The position numbers and the translations under genes are program-made. This document shows, piece after piece, positions 54,906 through 63,693 of a DNA stretch of 64,000 nucleotides. Origin of the DNA: an uncultured Clostridia bacterium (GTDB lineage Bacteria; Bacillota; Clostridia; Oscillospirales; Acutalibacteraceae); NCBI GenBank assembly GCA_937884995.1, contig CAKZZL010000038.1, forward strand, positions 1 to 64,000, given 5' to 3'. The notes below the pieces were generated by a model. It did not search any database. It was not told the DNA's origin and worked only from the letters and a program-made list of their open reading frames with translations. The stretch's first letter is position 1, and every line of letters starts with the position of its first letter.

Positions 54906-54949
54906 ATATCGAGTACTCACAACTTAATATCGCTGTTAATACTCGATAT
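54906..54949. repeat. Perfect 10-bp inverted repeat abutting tRNA-Leu
   Basis: ATATCGAGTA (54906-54915) and TACTCGATAT (54940-54949) are perfect inverted copies 24 bases apart. The second arm ends on the last base of the tRNA CCA end. On the minus strand this follows the tRNA and is followed by TATTATATA, so it may be a terminator or processing structure. Confidence 0.6.
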
Positions 54950-55033
54950 GGTGCGGATAACAGGACTTGAACCTGCATGGGGGTACCCACTAGATCCTAA
55001 ATCTAGCGCGTCTGCCAATTCCGCCATATCCGC
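54949..55033 (-). tRNA. tRNA-Leu (anticodon UAG)
   Basis: An 85-base tRNA with encoded CCA. The acceptor stem is GCGGATA/TATCCGC, the anticodon stem CTAGA/TCTAG encloses loop TTTAGGA with anticodon TAG, the long variable arm is TGGG-TACC-CCCA as in class II leucine tRNAs, and the T-arm carries GGTTCAAGTCC. It reads CUN leucine codons. Confidence 0.97.
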
Positions 55034-55045
55034 ATTTGCTTTTGT

Positions 55046-55074
55046 ATTGTAACAAATAAATTTATATATTTCAA
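55046..55074 (-). promoter_or_regulatory. Sigma-A promoter for tRNA-Leu
   Basis: On the minus strand, TTGAAA (55074-55069), a 17-base spacer and TACAAT (55051-55046), with the mature tRNA beginning 12 bases after the -10 box. Confidence 0.75.
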
Positions 55075-55131
55075 TAGACAAACATTTAAATTTGTAATAA
55101 AATTATAATATAGTGTTTGGAGGAATGAATT

Positions 55132-56898
55132 ATGGGATTTATGAAAACAAGATGGACAGATAAAATTGATAAAAACAACCCTCTTGCAGAATATCCGAGA
55201 CCGCAATTTGAAAGGGAAAACTGGGTATCATTAAACGGAATATATGAGTATGCAATAAAAGATTCAAAACAGGAATGGGTTGATGATTATGATGGTGAAA
55301 TAGTTGTTCCCTTTGCTATAGAATCTATGCTTTCAGGTGTTGAAAAACAACTTCTTCCAAATCAGAGATTATGGTATAAGAAAGCATTTACAATTCCAGA
55401 CTCATTTAAAGATAAAAAAGTATTATTGAATTTTGCCGGAGTTGATTGGCAATGCAAAGTCTTTATAAACAAAAGACTTGTAGGAACTCATTCCGGCGGA
55501 TATTGTTCTTTCTTTCTTGATATAACAGATGCTTTGACAGAGGGTGAAAATATATTAAACGTTTTAGTTTACGACCCTACAGATGCCGGCTGGCAGCAAA
55601 GAGGAAAACAGATAATAAAGCCAAAAGGTTTTTGGTATACATCAACATCCGGTATATGGAAACCTGTTTGGCTTGAAGCCGTTGAAAAAGATTATATTAC
55701 AAAAATCAGACTCACTCCGGATATAGATGAGAGTACATTATCAATTAAGGCTTTTACATCAAATGAAGCTGATTACAGACTTAATATTCATGTCTTTGAT
55801 AACGATAATGAAATCATAAACAAGAATATAAGACTCGAAGATAAAATATTTATTGAAAATCCCAAGCTTTGGTCACCTGAAAATCCGTTCCTCTACGATC
55901 TGAAAATTGAACTTATTAAAGACGGAAAAGTAACTGATAGTATTAAAAGTTATTTCGGCATGAGAAAATACTCAATTGCCAAAGATAAGTACGGAATAAG
56001 CAGATTTATGCTTAATAACAATCCTTATTTTCAAAGAGGACTTTTGGATCAGGGATATTGGTCGGACGGTGGAATGACTCCGCCCTCTGATGAAGCAATG
56101 ATTTACGATATCGAAACTGCTAAAAGACTCGGCTTCAATATGTTGAGAAAACATATTAAGCTTGAGCTTGACAGATGGTATTATCATTGTGACAGACTCG
56201 GAATACTGGTATGGCAGGATATGATGAGCGGGGGAGCATATATCGGTGATTTTTATGCCGGTGTATTGCCAAATCTCGGTATAAATGTAAAAGATAACAA
56301 ATATAAAGCATTCAAAAGAGAAAAGAAGGAAGCAAGAGACGATTTTAAGCGTGAATTAAAAGAACTCTTAAACCAGTTATATAACTGTACTTCAATTTGT
56401 GTATGGGTTCCTTTTAATGAGGGCTGGGGTCAGTTTGATGCTTTACAAATTTGCAATTCTATAAAAGAGTTTGATAAAACAAGACCTGTTGACCACGCCA
56501 GTGGCTGGCATGATCAAAAAGGCGGAGACTTCCAAAGTATACACAGATATGTTGTACCTATAATTAAGCCAAGACATGACGGAAGATGCTTTGTAATATC
56601 TGAATACGGCGGGTATCAGCACACTATGTCAGGCCATACATGGTCTCAGGATAAAAGTTTTGGTCTCTATATTAAATATTCAACACAAGATAAATTGTCA
56701 AAGGCATATAAGAATCTGCACTTAAAACAAGTTATACCGTTAATAGATAAAGGCTTATGCGCAACAGTTTATACGCAGATAAGCGATGTTGAAAACGAAT
56801 TAAACGGCATTATGACATATGACAGAGAACATATTAAAATTTATGAAGACATCATTATAGATATAAACAAGAGAATGGAAATTGCTGATTATGACTAA
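55132..56898 (+). CDS. Glycoside hydrolase family 2 enzyme
   Basis: This 588-residue GH2 enzyme (beta-galactosidase/glucuronidase/mannosidase family) has a sugar-binding domain (about 15-185), an Ig-like domain (about 190-280) and a TIM-barrel (about 285-585). The acid/base is predicted as Glu430 in WVPFNEGWGQ and the nucleophile as Glu491 in VISEYGGY. There is no signal peptide, so it is probably cytoplasmic and acts on imported oligosaccharides. GGAGGA lies 7 bases before the ATG. It overlaps a WYL-type regulator that may control it. The exact glycan specificity is not readable. Confidence 0.92.
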   Translation: MGFMKTRWTDKIDKNNPLAEYPRPQFERENWVSLNGIYEYAIKDSKQEWVDDYDGEIVVPFAIESMLSGVEKQLLPNQRLWYKKAFTIPDSFKDKKVLLNFAGVDWQCKVFINKRLVGTHSGGYCSFFLDITDALTEGENILNVLVYDPTDAGWQQRGKQIIKPKGFWYTSTSGIWKPVWLEAVEKDYITKIRLTPDIDESTLSIKAFTSNEADYRLNIHVFDNDNEIINKNIRLEDKIFIENPKLWSPENPFLYDLKIELIKDGKVTDSIKSYFGMRKYSIAKDKYGISRFMLNNNPYFQRGLLDQGYWSDGGMTPPSDEAMIYDIETAKRLGFNMLRKHIKLELDRWYYHCDRLGILVWQDMMSGGAYIGDFYAGVLPNLGINVKDNKYKAFKREKKEARDDFKRELKELLNQLYNCTSICVWVPFNEGWGQFDALQICNSIKEFDKTRPVDHASGWHDQKGGDFQSIHRYVVPIIKPRHDGRCFVISEYGGYQHTMSGHTWSQDKSFGLYIKYSTQDKLSKAYKNLHLKQVIPLIDKGLCATVYTQISDVENELNGIMTYDREHIKIYEDIIIDINKRMEIADYD

Positions 56899-57901
56899 GA
56901 CTAATGAATCCAAAGCCGATATTAAATTACGCTTTTTACGTATTATGGATATCTTAAATACGTATTCAGATGAAGATAGTCCATTAACTGCGAATGATAT
57001 TATTTCGAAGCTTGAAAGCCAGTACAATATTATATGCGACCGAAAAACAATATACAGTGCCATAGATTCATTGGAAGAATATGGTTTAGATATTGTAAAA
57101 TCTTCATCACCAAAAGGATACTTTATCGGCTCAAGAGAATTTGAACTTCCCGAAGTCCGACTTTTAATTGATGCTGTTCAATCTGCAAACTTCATATCAT
57201 CAAAAAAGACAAAAGTATTATTGAATAAACTTTCTAAGCTGACAAGCATTAATCAGTTCAAGAAACTCGAAAAACAAGTCCATATTGATGCAAGAAATAA
57301 AACAACAAACGAAAACTTATTTTATGTTATAGATGCTCTTGATAATGCTATTTCATCAAATTTAAAAGTATCTGTTCTTTACAGAAGACGTAATATATCT
57401 GTTGATAAAAAGACTCATTTCGAAGAGAAAACATATACATTAAGCCCTTATTGTCTTATATGGTATGATGATCATTATTATCTTGTTGCAAATAATGAGA
57501 AATATGATAATTTAATGCATTTGAGAATAGACAGAATCAAAAGTGTTGTAATATTGGAAGAAAAGACAAGACATTATTCCGAAGTATCTCAGTATAAAAC
57601 TAAATTTAATGCAGCCGATTACAGTAATAAGCATTTATCTATGTTTTCCGGCGAAAGCAGACCGATTGACTTGATTTGTAAATCATCTATTATTGAAGAA
57701 GTTCTTGACAAATTCGGCGAGAAAATATCACTACAGCCCATTGATGATGAAATATTTTCAGCAAGAGTATATGCAGCTGTGAATCAGGGTCTTGTCAATT
57801 GGATAATTCAATATGGTGACTCTATTAAAGTAAAATCACCGACGGAACTGGTTGAAATGATTAAAGATAAAGCAGATAAAATAATCAATACCTACAGATA
57901 A
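56891..57901 (+). CDS. HTH/WYL-domain transcriptional regulator
   Basis: This protein of about 336 residues has an N-terminal helix-turn-helix (about 10-75, with LTANDIISKL and CDRKTIYSAIDSLEEYG) and a WYL-type ligand-binding region (about 140-225, with YTLSPYCLIWYDDHYYLVAN near 175). A C-terminal WCX-like extension follows. The ATG at 56891 overlaps the GH2 stop by 8 bases; a TTG at 56882 is a less likely start. The overlap suggests it responds to a sugar or cell state and regulates the GH2 unit, which is inference. It was not acquired with any defence genes here. Confidence 0.87.
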   Translation: MTKTNESKADIKLRFLRIMDILNTYSDEDSPLTANDIISKLESQYNIICDRKTIYSAIDSLEEYGLDIVKSSSPKGYFIGSREFELPEVRLLIDAVQSANFISSKKTKVLLNKLSKLTSINQFKKLEKQVHIDARNKTTNENLFYVIDALDNAISSNLKVSVLYRRRNISVDKKTHFEEKTYTLSPYCLIWYDDHYYLVANNEKYDNLMHLRIDRIKSVVILEEKTRHYSEVSQYKTKFNAADYSNKHLSMFSGESRPIDLICKSSIIEEVLDKFGEKISLQPIDDEIFSARVYAAVNQGLVNWIIQYGDSIKVKSPTELVEMIKDKADKIINTYR

Positions 57902-57906
57902 TACTC

Positions 57907-57935
57907 TTGAAATATAAGTTAATCTGTTATAAAAT
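57907..57935 (+). promoter_or_regulatory. Candidate sigma-A promoter for pgk-tpiA
   Basis: TTGAAA (57907-57912), a 17-base spacer and TAAAAT (57930-57935), about 40 bases before the pgk start. Confidence 0.5.
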
Positions 57936-57974
57936 AATCAAGATAAAAAAAGCACACGAAAGGATGTATTTATT

Positions 57975-59168
57975 ATGAGCAGTGCCTTAAATAAGAAATC
58001 CATTGAAGATTTACAAGTTAATGGCAAGAAAGTTCTTGTTCGTTGCGACTTCAATGTAAAAATGGAAAATGGTGTTATAACAAGTGATAAAAGAATTGTT
58101 GCATCATTACCGACTATTGAATATTTAATTAAAAATGGTGCAAAAGTTATTCTTTGTTCCCATTTAGGACGTCCGAAAGGAGAATTCAACCCTGAATTTT
58201 CCATGAAGCCGGTAGCTGCACGTCTTTCAGAACTTCTCGGTCAGGAAGTTAAAATGGCTGACGATGTAGTAGGTGAGTGCGCTAAGTCTCTTGCAGCTTC
58301 CTTAAATAATGGTGAAGTTCTTTTACTTGAAAATGTAAGATTTGAACCCGGTGAAACAAAAAATGATCCTGAACTTTCAAAGAAGTTCGCTTCACTTGCT
58401 GAAATCTTTGTTAATGATGCATTTGGGTCAGCTCACAGAGCTCATTCTTCTACAACAGGTGTAGCTGATTATCTTCCTTCAGCATGCGGTTATCTTATCC
58501 AAAAGGAAATTCAGTTTATAGGCGGAGCACTTGAAAATCCGCAAAGACCACTTGTTGCTATCCTTGGAGGTGCAAAAGTATCTGATAAAATCGGTGTCAT
58601 TACAAACCTTATTGACAAATGCGACACATTAATAGTTGGTGGCGGTATGGCATATACCTTTATGAAGTCTTTAGGACATCAAATCGGAAGTTCTCTGCTT
58701 GAAGAAGATAAAATTGAACTTGCCGGAGAGATGATGAAAAAGGCTGAGGAAAAAGGCGTTAAATTCCTTATCCCCGTTGATAATATAGTTGGTAAAGAAT
58801 ATAAGCCGGACACAGAACATATGGTTATCAGTTCTGACGAAATTCCGGACGGGTGGATGGGTCTTGATATAGGTCCGAAAACCCAGGAAATATTTGCTGA
58901 TGCAGTTAAAGATGCCGGCACGGTTATCTGGAACGGTCCTATGGGTGTTTCCGAATGGGATAATTTTGCTGGCGGTACAATTGCAGTAGCAACAGCTATT
59001 GCCGATAGTAATGCTATATCCATCATAGGTGGCGGAGATTCTGCTGCTGCTATCCAGAAACTTGGCTTTGCTGACAAGATGTCACATATTTCAACCGGCG
59101 GAGGTGCTTCCCTTGAATACTTAGAAGGCAAAGAACTTCCCGGTATTGCTTGTCTTGATGAAAAATAA
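57975..59168 (+). CDS. pgk: Phosphoglycerate kinase
   Basis: Pgk makes ATP from 1,3-bisphosphoglycerate in glycolysis. The 397-residue protein shows KVLVRCDFNVKMENG near residue 19, SHLGRPKGEF near 60, NDAFGSAHRAHSST near 153, GGAKVSDKIGV near 198 and the C-terminal GGGDSAAAI near 355. AAAGGATG precedes the ATG. It is followed by tpiA; gapdh, usually upstream, is not in the window. Confidence 0.97.
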   Translation: MSSALNKKSIEDLQVNGKKVLVRCDFNVKMENGVITSDKRIVASLPTIEYLIKNGAKVILCSHLGRPKGEFNPEFSMKPVAARLSELLGQEVKMADDVVGECAKSLAASLNNGEVLLLENVRFEPGETKNDPELSKKFASLAEIFVNDAFGSAHRAHSSTTGVADYLPSACGYLIQKEIQFIGGALENPQRPLVAILGGAKVSDKIGVITNLIDKCDTLIVGGGMAYTFMKSLGHQIGSSLLEEDKIELAGEMMKKAEEKGVKFLIPVDNIVGKEYKPDTEHMVISSDEIPDGWMGLDIGPKTQEIFADAVKDAGTVIWNGPMGVSEWDNFAGGTIAVATAIADSNAISIIGGGDSAAAIQKLGFADKMSHISTGGGASLEYLEGKELPGIACLDEK

Positions 59169-59178
59169 AAATTAATAT

Positions 59179-59197
59179 GGAGGACAAAATGTCCTCC
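59179..59197 (+). promoter_or_regulatory. Intercistronic hairpin between pgk and tpiA
   Basis: A perfect 8-bp stem GGAGGACA/TGTCCTCC with loop AAA is followed by CAAATTTTG. It lacks a strong T-run, so partial termination or mRNA processing and stabilisation is more likely than full termination. Confidence 0.6.
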
Positions 59198-59223
59198 CAA
59201 ATTTTGTTAAGGAGTGTATAAAA

Positions 59224-59991
59224 ATGAAAAAAGAAGTTCGCAGAGCAGTTATAGCAGGTAACTGGAAAATGAATAAAACACCATCAGAAGCTGCAGCTCT
59301 AATTAACGAAATGAAACCATTGGTAGCTGATGCTGATTGTGATGTTGTACTTTGTGTTCCTTTTGTTGATATTCCAGCAGCAGTTGAAGCTGCAAAAGGA
59401 TCAAACATAAAGATAGGCGCTGAAAATATTCACTTCAAAGAATCAGGCGCATATACAGGCGAAATTTCAGCAGCAATGTTAAAGGAAATCGGAGTTGAAT
59501 ATGTAGTTATCGGTCACTCTGAAAGAAGACAATATTTTGCTGAAACTGATCAAACAGTTAACCTTCGCACACTGGCTGCTGTTAATGCAGGCTTTAAGGC
59601 AATAGTTTGCGTAGGTGAAACACTTGAGCAAAGAGAACTCGGATATACCGAAACTCTTCTTAAATATCAGACTAAGATGGCTCTTACAAACGTTACAGCA
59701 GATCAACTTAAAAACATAATTATTGCTTATGAACCTGTATGGGCAATAGGTACCGGTGTTACAGCTACTGCTGACCAGGCTGATGAAGGAAACGGATTCT
59801 GTAGAGCTGCTATTGCTGAAGTATATGGTAATGATGTTGCTGAAACAGTTACTGTACAATACGGCGGTTCAATGAATGCTAAAAATGCAGATGAACTTGT
59901 TTCTAAAGTTAATGTTGACGGCGGACTTATTGGCGGTGCTTCATTAAAAGCAGAAGATTTCTCAATCATTGTTAAGGCTACTTCAAAATAA
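59224..59991 (+). CDS. tpiA: Triosephosphate isomerase
   Basis: TpiA interconverts dihydroxyacetone phosphate and glyceraldehyde 3-phosphate. The 255-residue protein shows GNWKMNKT near residue 11 (Lys), VIGHSERRQYF near 97 (His), AYEPVWAIGTG near 168 (Glu) and the phosphate-binding YGGSMNAKNA and GGLIGGASL near the C-terminus. AAGGAG precedes the ATG. A terminator follows. Confidence 0.97.
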   Translation: MKKEVRRAVIAGNWKMNKTPSEAAALINEMKPLVADADCDVVLCVPFVDIPAAVEAAKGSNIKIGAENIHFKESGAYTGEISAAMLKEIGVEYVVIGHSERRQYFAETDQTVNLRTLAAVNAGFKAIVCVGETLEQRELGYTETLLKYQTKMALTNVTADQLKNIIIAYEPVWAIGTGVTATADQADEGNGFCRAAIAEVYGNDVAETVTVQYGGSMNAKNADELVSKVNVDGGLIGGASLKAEDFSIIVKATSK

Positions 59992-60010
59992 AATAAAGAC
60001 AATATATACC

Positions 60011-60044
60011 AGTATGCAAATTTCGGTTTGCATACTGTTTTTAT
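60011..60044 (+). terminator. Rho-independent terminator after tpiA
   Basis: A 10-bp stem (AGTATGCAAA 60011-60020 with 60027-60036) encloses a TTTCGG loop and is followed by GTTTTTATT. Confidence 0.88.
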
Positions 60045-60047
60045 TTG

Positions 60048-60077
60048 TTGATAGATAAGCCATTATTATGATATAAT
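60048..60077 (+). promoter_or_regulatory. Candidate sigma-A promoter for the deo operon
   Basis: TTGATA (60048-60053), an 18-base spacer and consensus TATAAT (60072-60077), about 35 bases before deoC. Confidence 0.6.
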
Positions 60078-60112
60078 ATAAAAGAAAAATTACATAATAG
60101 GGGAAATTTGTT

Positions 60113-60772
60113 TTGGATATAAAAACTATACTTTCTAAATGCGATCATACTTTACTTTCACAATCTTCAACATGGAAAGAAATTAAAGAAATATGCGATG
60201 ACGGAGTAAGATATAAAACAGCATCTGTTTGCATACCGGCGTCATATGTAAAAGATGCCTCTGCTTATACAGACGGCAAAGTTAAAATATGCACTGTTAT
60301 CGGATTCCCAAACGGATATTCAACAACTGAGGCAAAAGTATTTGAAGCAAAAAATGCTGCATTAAACGGAGCAGATGAAATTGATATGGTTATCAATATC
60401 GGTTGGCTGAAAGATAAAAGATATGATGATATATTAAATGAAATTAAATCTATAAGAGAAGCAATACAAAATAAAGTACTTAAAGTGATTATAGAGACTT
60501 GTCTACTGACTGATGAAGAAAAAATAAAAATGTGTGAGATTGTTTCTGCATCAGGCGCAGATTACATTAAAACATCTACAGGATTTTCGAAATCGGGCGC
60601 AAGCTTTGATGATATTAAACTATTTTCTGAAAATGTATCATCTAATCTGAAAATAAAAGCTGCCGGAGGTATTTCTTCTATAGAAGATGCCATTAAATTT
60701 ATCGAACTGGGTGCAGACAGACTGGGAACAAGCAGAATCGTAAAAATTGTAAAAGAACAAAATCTTATATAA
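60113..60772 (+). CDS. deoC: Deoxyribose-phosphate aldolase
   Basis: DeoC splits deoxyribose 5-phosphate into acetaldehyde and glyceraldehyde 3-phosphate. The 219-residue class I aldolase shows DEIDMVINIGWLK near residue 92, KVIIETCLL near 145 and the Schiff-base Lys in YIKTSTGFSKSGA near 155. It starts at TTG, eight bases after AGGGGA, with no in-frame ATG near. It heads a five-gene nucleoside salvage run. Confidence 0.95.
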   Translation: MDIKTILSKCDHTLLSQSSTWKEIKEICDDGVRYKTASVCIPASYVKDASAYTDGKVKICTVIGFPNGYSTTEAKVFEAKNAALNGADEIDMVINIGWLKDKRYDDILNEIKSIREAIQNKVLKVIIETCLLTDEEKIKMCEIVSASGADYIKTSTGFSKSGASFDDIKLFSENVSSNLKIKAAGGISSIEDAIKFIELGADRLGTSRIVKIVKEQNLI

Positions 60773-60784
60773 GATGGAGATAAT

Positions 60785-61954
60785 ATGGCTAAACGTGTAT
60801 TCTTAATTGTATTGGACTCGTGCGGGGTTGGCATGGCACCCGATGCTGCCGACTTTAACGACCATGACTGCAATACGCTAAAACGTATATCCGGTTCTTC
60901 ATTATTTTCTGATACAACTACAAGAAAGCTGGGATTAGCTAATATTGACGGCTGCGAATACTTGTTTCCTATTAAAGATCCAATTGCTGCTTATGGAAAA
61001 TGCTGTGAAAAGTCAAAATGCAAAGATACAATAACAGGTCATTGGGAAATAGCAGGTATTATATCCGAAAAGCCAATGCCAACATATCCTGACGGTTTTC
61101 CCTCTGACATAATCAAAAAGTTTTCTGAATTAACCGGACGTACAGTTATTTGCAATAAACCATATTCAGGTACAGATGTAATAAGGGATTATGGAGAAGA
61201 GCAGATAAAAACCGGCAGTTTGATTGTATATACTTCTGAGGACAGCGTATTTCAAATTGCTGCTCATGAAAAATATATTCCATTAAAAGAGTTATATAAT
61301 GATTGCAAGATTGCGAGGAATCTTCTTACCGGCGATAATGCAGTAGGACGAGTTATAGCAAGGCCATTTACAGGTGATATAGGAAGTTTTACACGAACTC
61401 CCAACAGACATGACTTTTCACTCGAAGCCCCGAAAGAAACCTTACTAGATATATTATATAAAAACGGTCATTATGTCTATTCAATAGGAAAAATATATGA
61501 TATATTTGCCGGCAAAGGAATATCTGGCCACGTTTTTACAAGGAGTAATAATGAAGGTATGGAAAGGACATTGCAGGCCCTTGAAATAGAAAAAGATGGC
61601 CTCTATTTTACAAATCTTGTTGATTTTGATATGCTTTACGGACACAGGCAGGATATAGATGGATATGCAAAAGCTTTTTCAGAATTTGACAATTGGCTGC
61701 CTTCTTTTATACAAAAAATGCAAAAAGATGATTTACTTATCATAACCGCAGATCATGGTTGTGATCCGGGTGATGACAGTACAGACCACAGCAGAGAATA
61801 TATACCGCTTTTAGTATATGGCGAAAATATTAAGTCAAAAAATCTTGCCATACGTCAGTCTTTTGCTGATATAGGAGCAAGCATCGCAGATTATTTTGGG
61901 CTTAATTTTGATTGTCCTGGCAAAAGTTTTATTAAAGAAATACTTAAATATTGA
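60785..61954 (+). CDS. deoB: Phosphopentomutase
   Basis: DeoB moves phosphate between C1 and C5 of ribose or deoxyribose. The 389-residue alkaline-phosphatase-superfamily enzyme shows LDSCGVGMAPDA at the N-terminus, the phospho-Thr region CKDTITGHWEIAG near 80, DFDMLYGHRQD near 283 and the metal ligands ITADHGCDPGDDSTDHSRE near 320. It lies 12 bases after deoC and feeds it. Confidence 0.96.
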   Translation: MAKRVFLIVLDSCGVGMAPDAADFNDHDCNTLKRISGSSLFSDTTTRKLGLANIDGCEYLFPIKDPIAAYGKCCEKSKCKDTITGHWEIAGIISEKPMPTYPDGFPSDIIKKFSELTGRTVICNKPYSGTDVIRDYGEEQIKTGSLIVYTSEDSVFQIAAHEKYIPLKELYNDCKIARNLLTGDNAVGRVIARPFTGDIGSFTRTPNRHDFSLEAPKETLLDILYKNGHYVYSIGKIYDIFAGKGISGHVFTRSNNEGMERTLQALEIEKDGLYFTNLVDFDMLYGHRQDIDGYAKAFSEFDNWLPSFIQKMQKDDLLIITADHGCDPGDDSTDHSREYIPLLVYGENIKSKNLAIRQSFADIGASIADYFGLNFDCPGKSFIKEILKY

Positions 61955-61970
61955 TAAAAGGATGATTTAA

Positions 61971-62369
61971 ATGTTTGACAACAAAATATATGATATCCTC
62001 ATAAATGAATTAAAAAATTCATATTCACCTTATTCAAACTTCAATGTAGCTGCAGTTTTAGTTACTAAAGAAGGGGATATATACACAGGATGCAATATTG
62101 AAAATGCATCATATTCCGCTACTGTATGTGCAGAAAGGACTGCAATATTCAAAGCAATTAGTGAAGGGCATAATGATTTCAAAATGATAGCTATTGCCGG
62201 TGGATATAAAGGGAAAATAGAAGATGAATGCAAACCCTGCGGAGTTTGTTTACAGGTTTTAACTGAATTCTGTGATTCGGATTTTAAGATTTATCTTATA
62301 AACGGCGAAAACAGTTATAAAGAATATATGCTGAAAGATTTTTTACCAAAACCTTTTGATTTAAACTGA
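61971..62369 (+). CDS. cdd: Cytidine deaminase
   Basis: Cdd converts cytidine and deoxycytidine to uridine forms. The 132-residue small tetrameric type shows YSPYSNFNVAAVL near residue 18, NIENASYSATVCAERTAIFKA near 40-60 with the catalytic Glu and zinc Cys, and CKPCGVCLQVL near 85. It passes uridine to the phosphorylase gene that follows 14 bases later. Confidence 0.95.
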   Translation: MFDNKIYDILINELKNSYSPYSNFNVAAVLVTKEGDIYTGCNIENASYSATVCAERTAIFKAISEGHNDFKMIAIAGGYKGKIEDECKPCGVCLQVLTEFCDSDFKIYLINGENSYKEYMLKDFLPKPFDLN

Positions 62370-62383
62370 ACGGAGTATCTCTT

Positions 62384-63682
62384 ATGAGAATGTATGATAT
62401 AATCCTTAAAAAAAGAAACGGACAAGAACTTAGAGATGATGAAATTAATTTCTTTATAAACGGATATACAGAAAATACTATACCTGATTATCAGGCTGCA
62501 GCTCTTGCAATGGCTATATACTTTAACGGCATGACTGATAAAGAAACAGCTACACTTACTAATGCAATGGCTTTTTCCGGCAATACCCTGGATTTATCTG
62601 TTTTTGGTAATCTTTCTGCCGATAAACATTCAACAGGCGGTGTAGGTGATAAGACTTCATTAATCGTTGCTCCGATTCTGGCATCTTTGGGCTGTAAAGT
62701 TGCTAAAATGTCAGGCAGAGGGCTCGGCCATACCGGTGGTACAGTTGATAAACTTGATGCTATACCGGGCTATAGAGTAAATCTTAAACCCGATGAATTC
62801 ATAGATCAGGTAAAACAAATCGGAATATCAATCATAGGTCAAAGCGGGAATATGACTCCTGCAGATAAAAAGCTATATGCACTAAGAGATGTAACAGCAA
62901 CTGTTGAAAGCATACCTCTTATTACATCAAGTATTATGAGCAAGAAAATAGCTGCAGGTTCCAAAAACATAATATTGGATGTCAAAGTAGGCAGTGGCGC
63001 TTTTATGAAAACATTGGAAGATGCAACTACACTTGCCGAAAAGATGGTTGAAATAGGGAAAAGATGCAATCGTAATATAGCTGCTCTGCTTACCGATATG
63101 AACACACCGCTTGGATACAATATAGGGAACTTATTGGAAGTTAAAGAAGCTGTATACGTATTAAAAGGAGAAAATATATCTGATTTAAGAGAAGTTTGTA
63201 CAGCTCTTGCTTCAAATCTTCTTTCACTTAGCTTAAATCTTGATATAAAAGAAGCTGAAGAAAGAGTAAATGATGCAATTGATACAGGCCTTGCATATAA
63301 GAAAATGGAAGAATGGATTTTAGCTCAGGGCGGAGATTTTTCGGCAATTGAGAGCGATGATGAATATTATAAATCAAACAAATATGAACTTATAGCTCAG
63401 AAATCAGGATATATTTCCAATATGAATGCTCAGGATATAGGAACTATCTCTGTTATACTGGGTGCAGGCAGAGCCAAAAAAGAAGACCTTATAGACTATA
63501 AGGCCGGAATAGTTATTAATAAGAAAACAAATGATTTTGTCAAAGAAGGAGATCTTCTTTGCACTTTCTATACAATGAATAAATCTGCAGTTAAAGAAGC
63601 TTCAAAAAGATATATAAATGCTATTGAGTTTTCGGATAGTATTTCTGAAGAAAAATCGTTGATATATAAAGTAATTAGATAG
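62384..63682 (+). CDS. pdp: Pyrimidine-nucleoside phosphorylase
   Basis: This 432-residue enzyme cleaves uridine, deoxyuridine or thymidine with phosphate. It shows RNGQELRDDEINFFINGY at the N-terminus, KHSTGGVGDKTSLIVAP near residue 81, SGRGLGHTGGTVDKLDAIPG near 107-126 and DVKVGSGAFMKT near 194. The Lys at the usual cation and phosphate site is present. It supplies ribose or deoxyribose 1-phosphate to DeoB, completing the salvage chain with deoC, deoB and cdd. Confidence 0.95.
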   Translation: MRMYDIILKKRNGQELRDDEINFFINGYTENTIPDYQAAALAMAIYFNGMTDKETATLTNAMAFSGNTLDLSVFGNLSADKHSTGGVGDKTSLIVAPILASLGCKVAKMSGRGLGHTGGTVDKLDAIPGYRVNLKPDEFIDQVKQIGISIIGQSGNMTPADKKLYALRDVTATVESIPLITSSIMSKKIAAGSKNIILDVKVGSGAFMKTLEDATTLAEKMVEIGKRCNRNIAALLTDMNTPLGYNIGNLLEVKEAVYVLKGENISDLREVCTALASNLLSLSLNLDIKEAEERVNDAIDTGLAYKKMEEWILAQGGDFSAIESDDEYYKSNKYELIAQKSGYISNMNAQDIGTISVILGAGRAKKEDLIDYKAGIVINKKTNDFVKEGDLLCTFYTMNKSAVKEASKRYINAIEFSDSISEEKSLIYKVIR

Positions 63683-63693
63683 TCGGAGAATAT

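Noticed and set aside
56891..57901. WYL protein as a sign of a defence island
   Set aside because: No nuclease, methylase, CRISPR or toxin-antitoxin genes are nearby. The neighbours are a glycosidase and glycolysis genes.
58679..59200. 173-codon minus-strand frame over pgk
   Set aside because: It mirrors the conserved pgk codons and is a typical antisense shadow.
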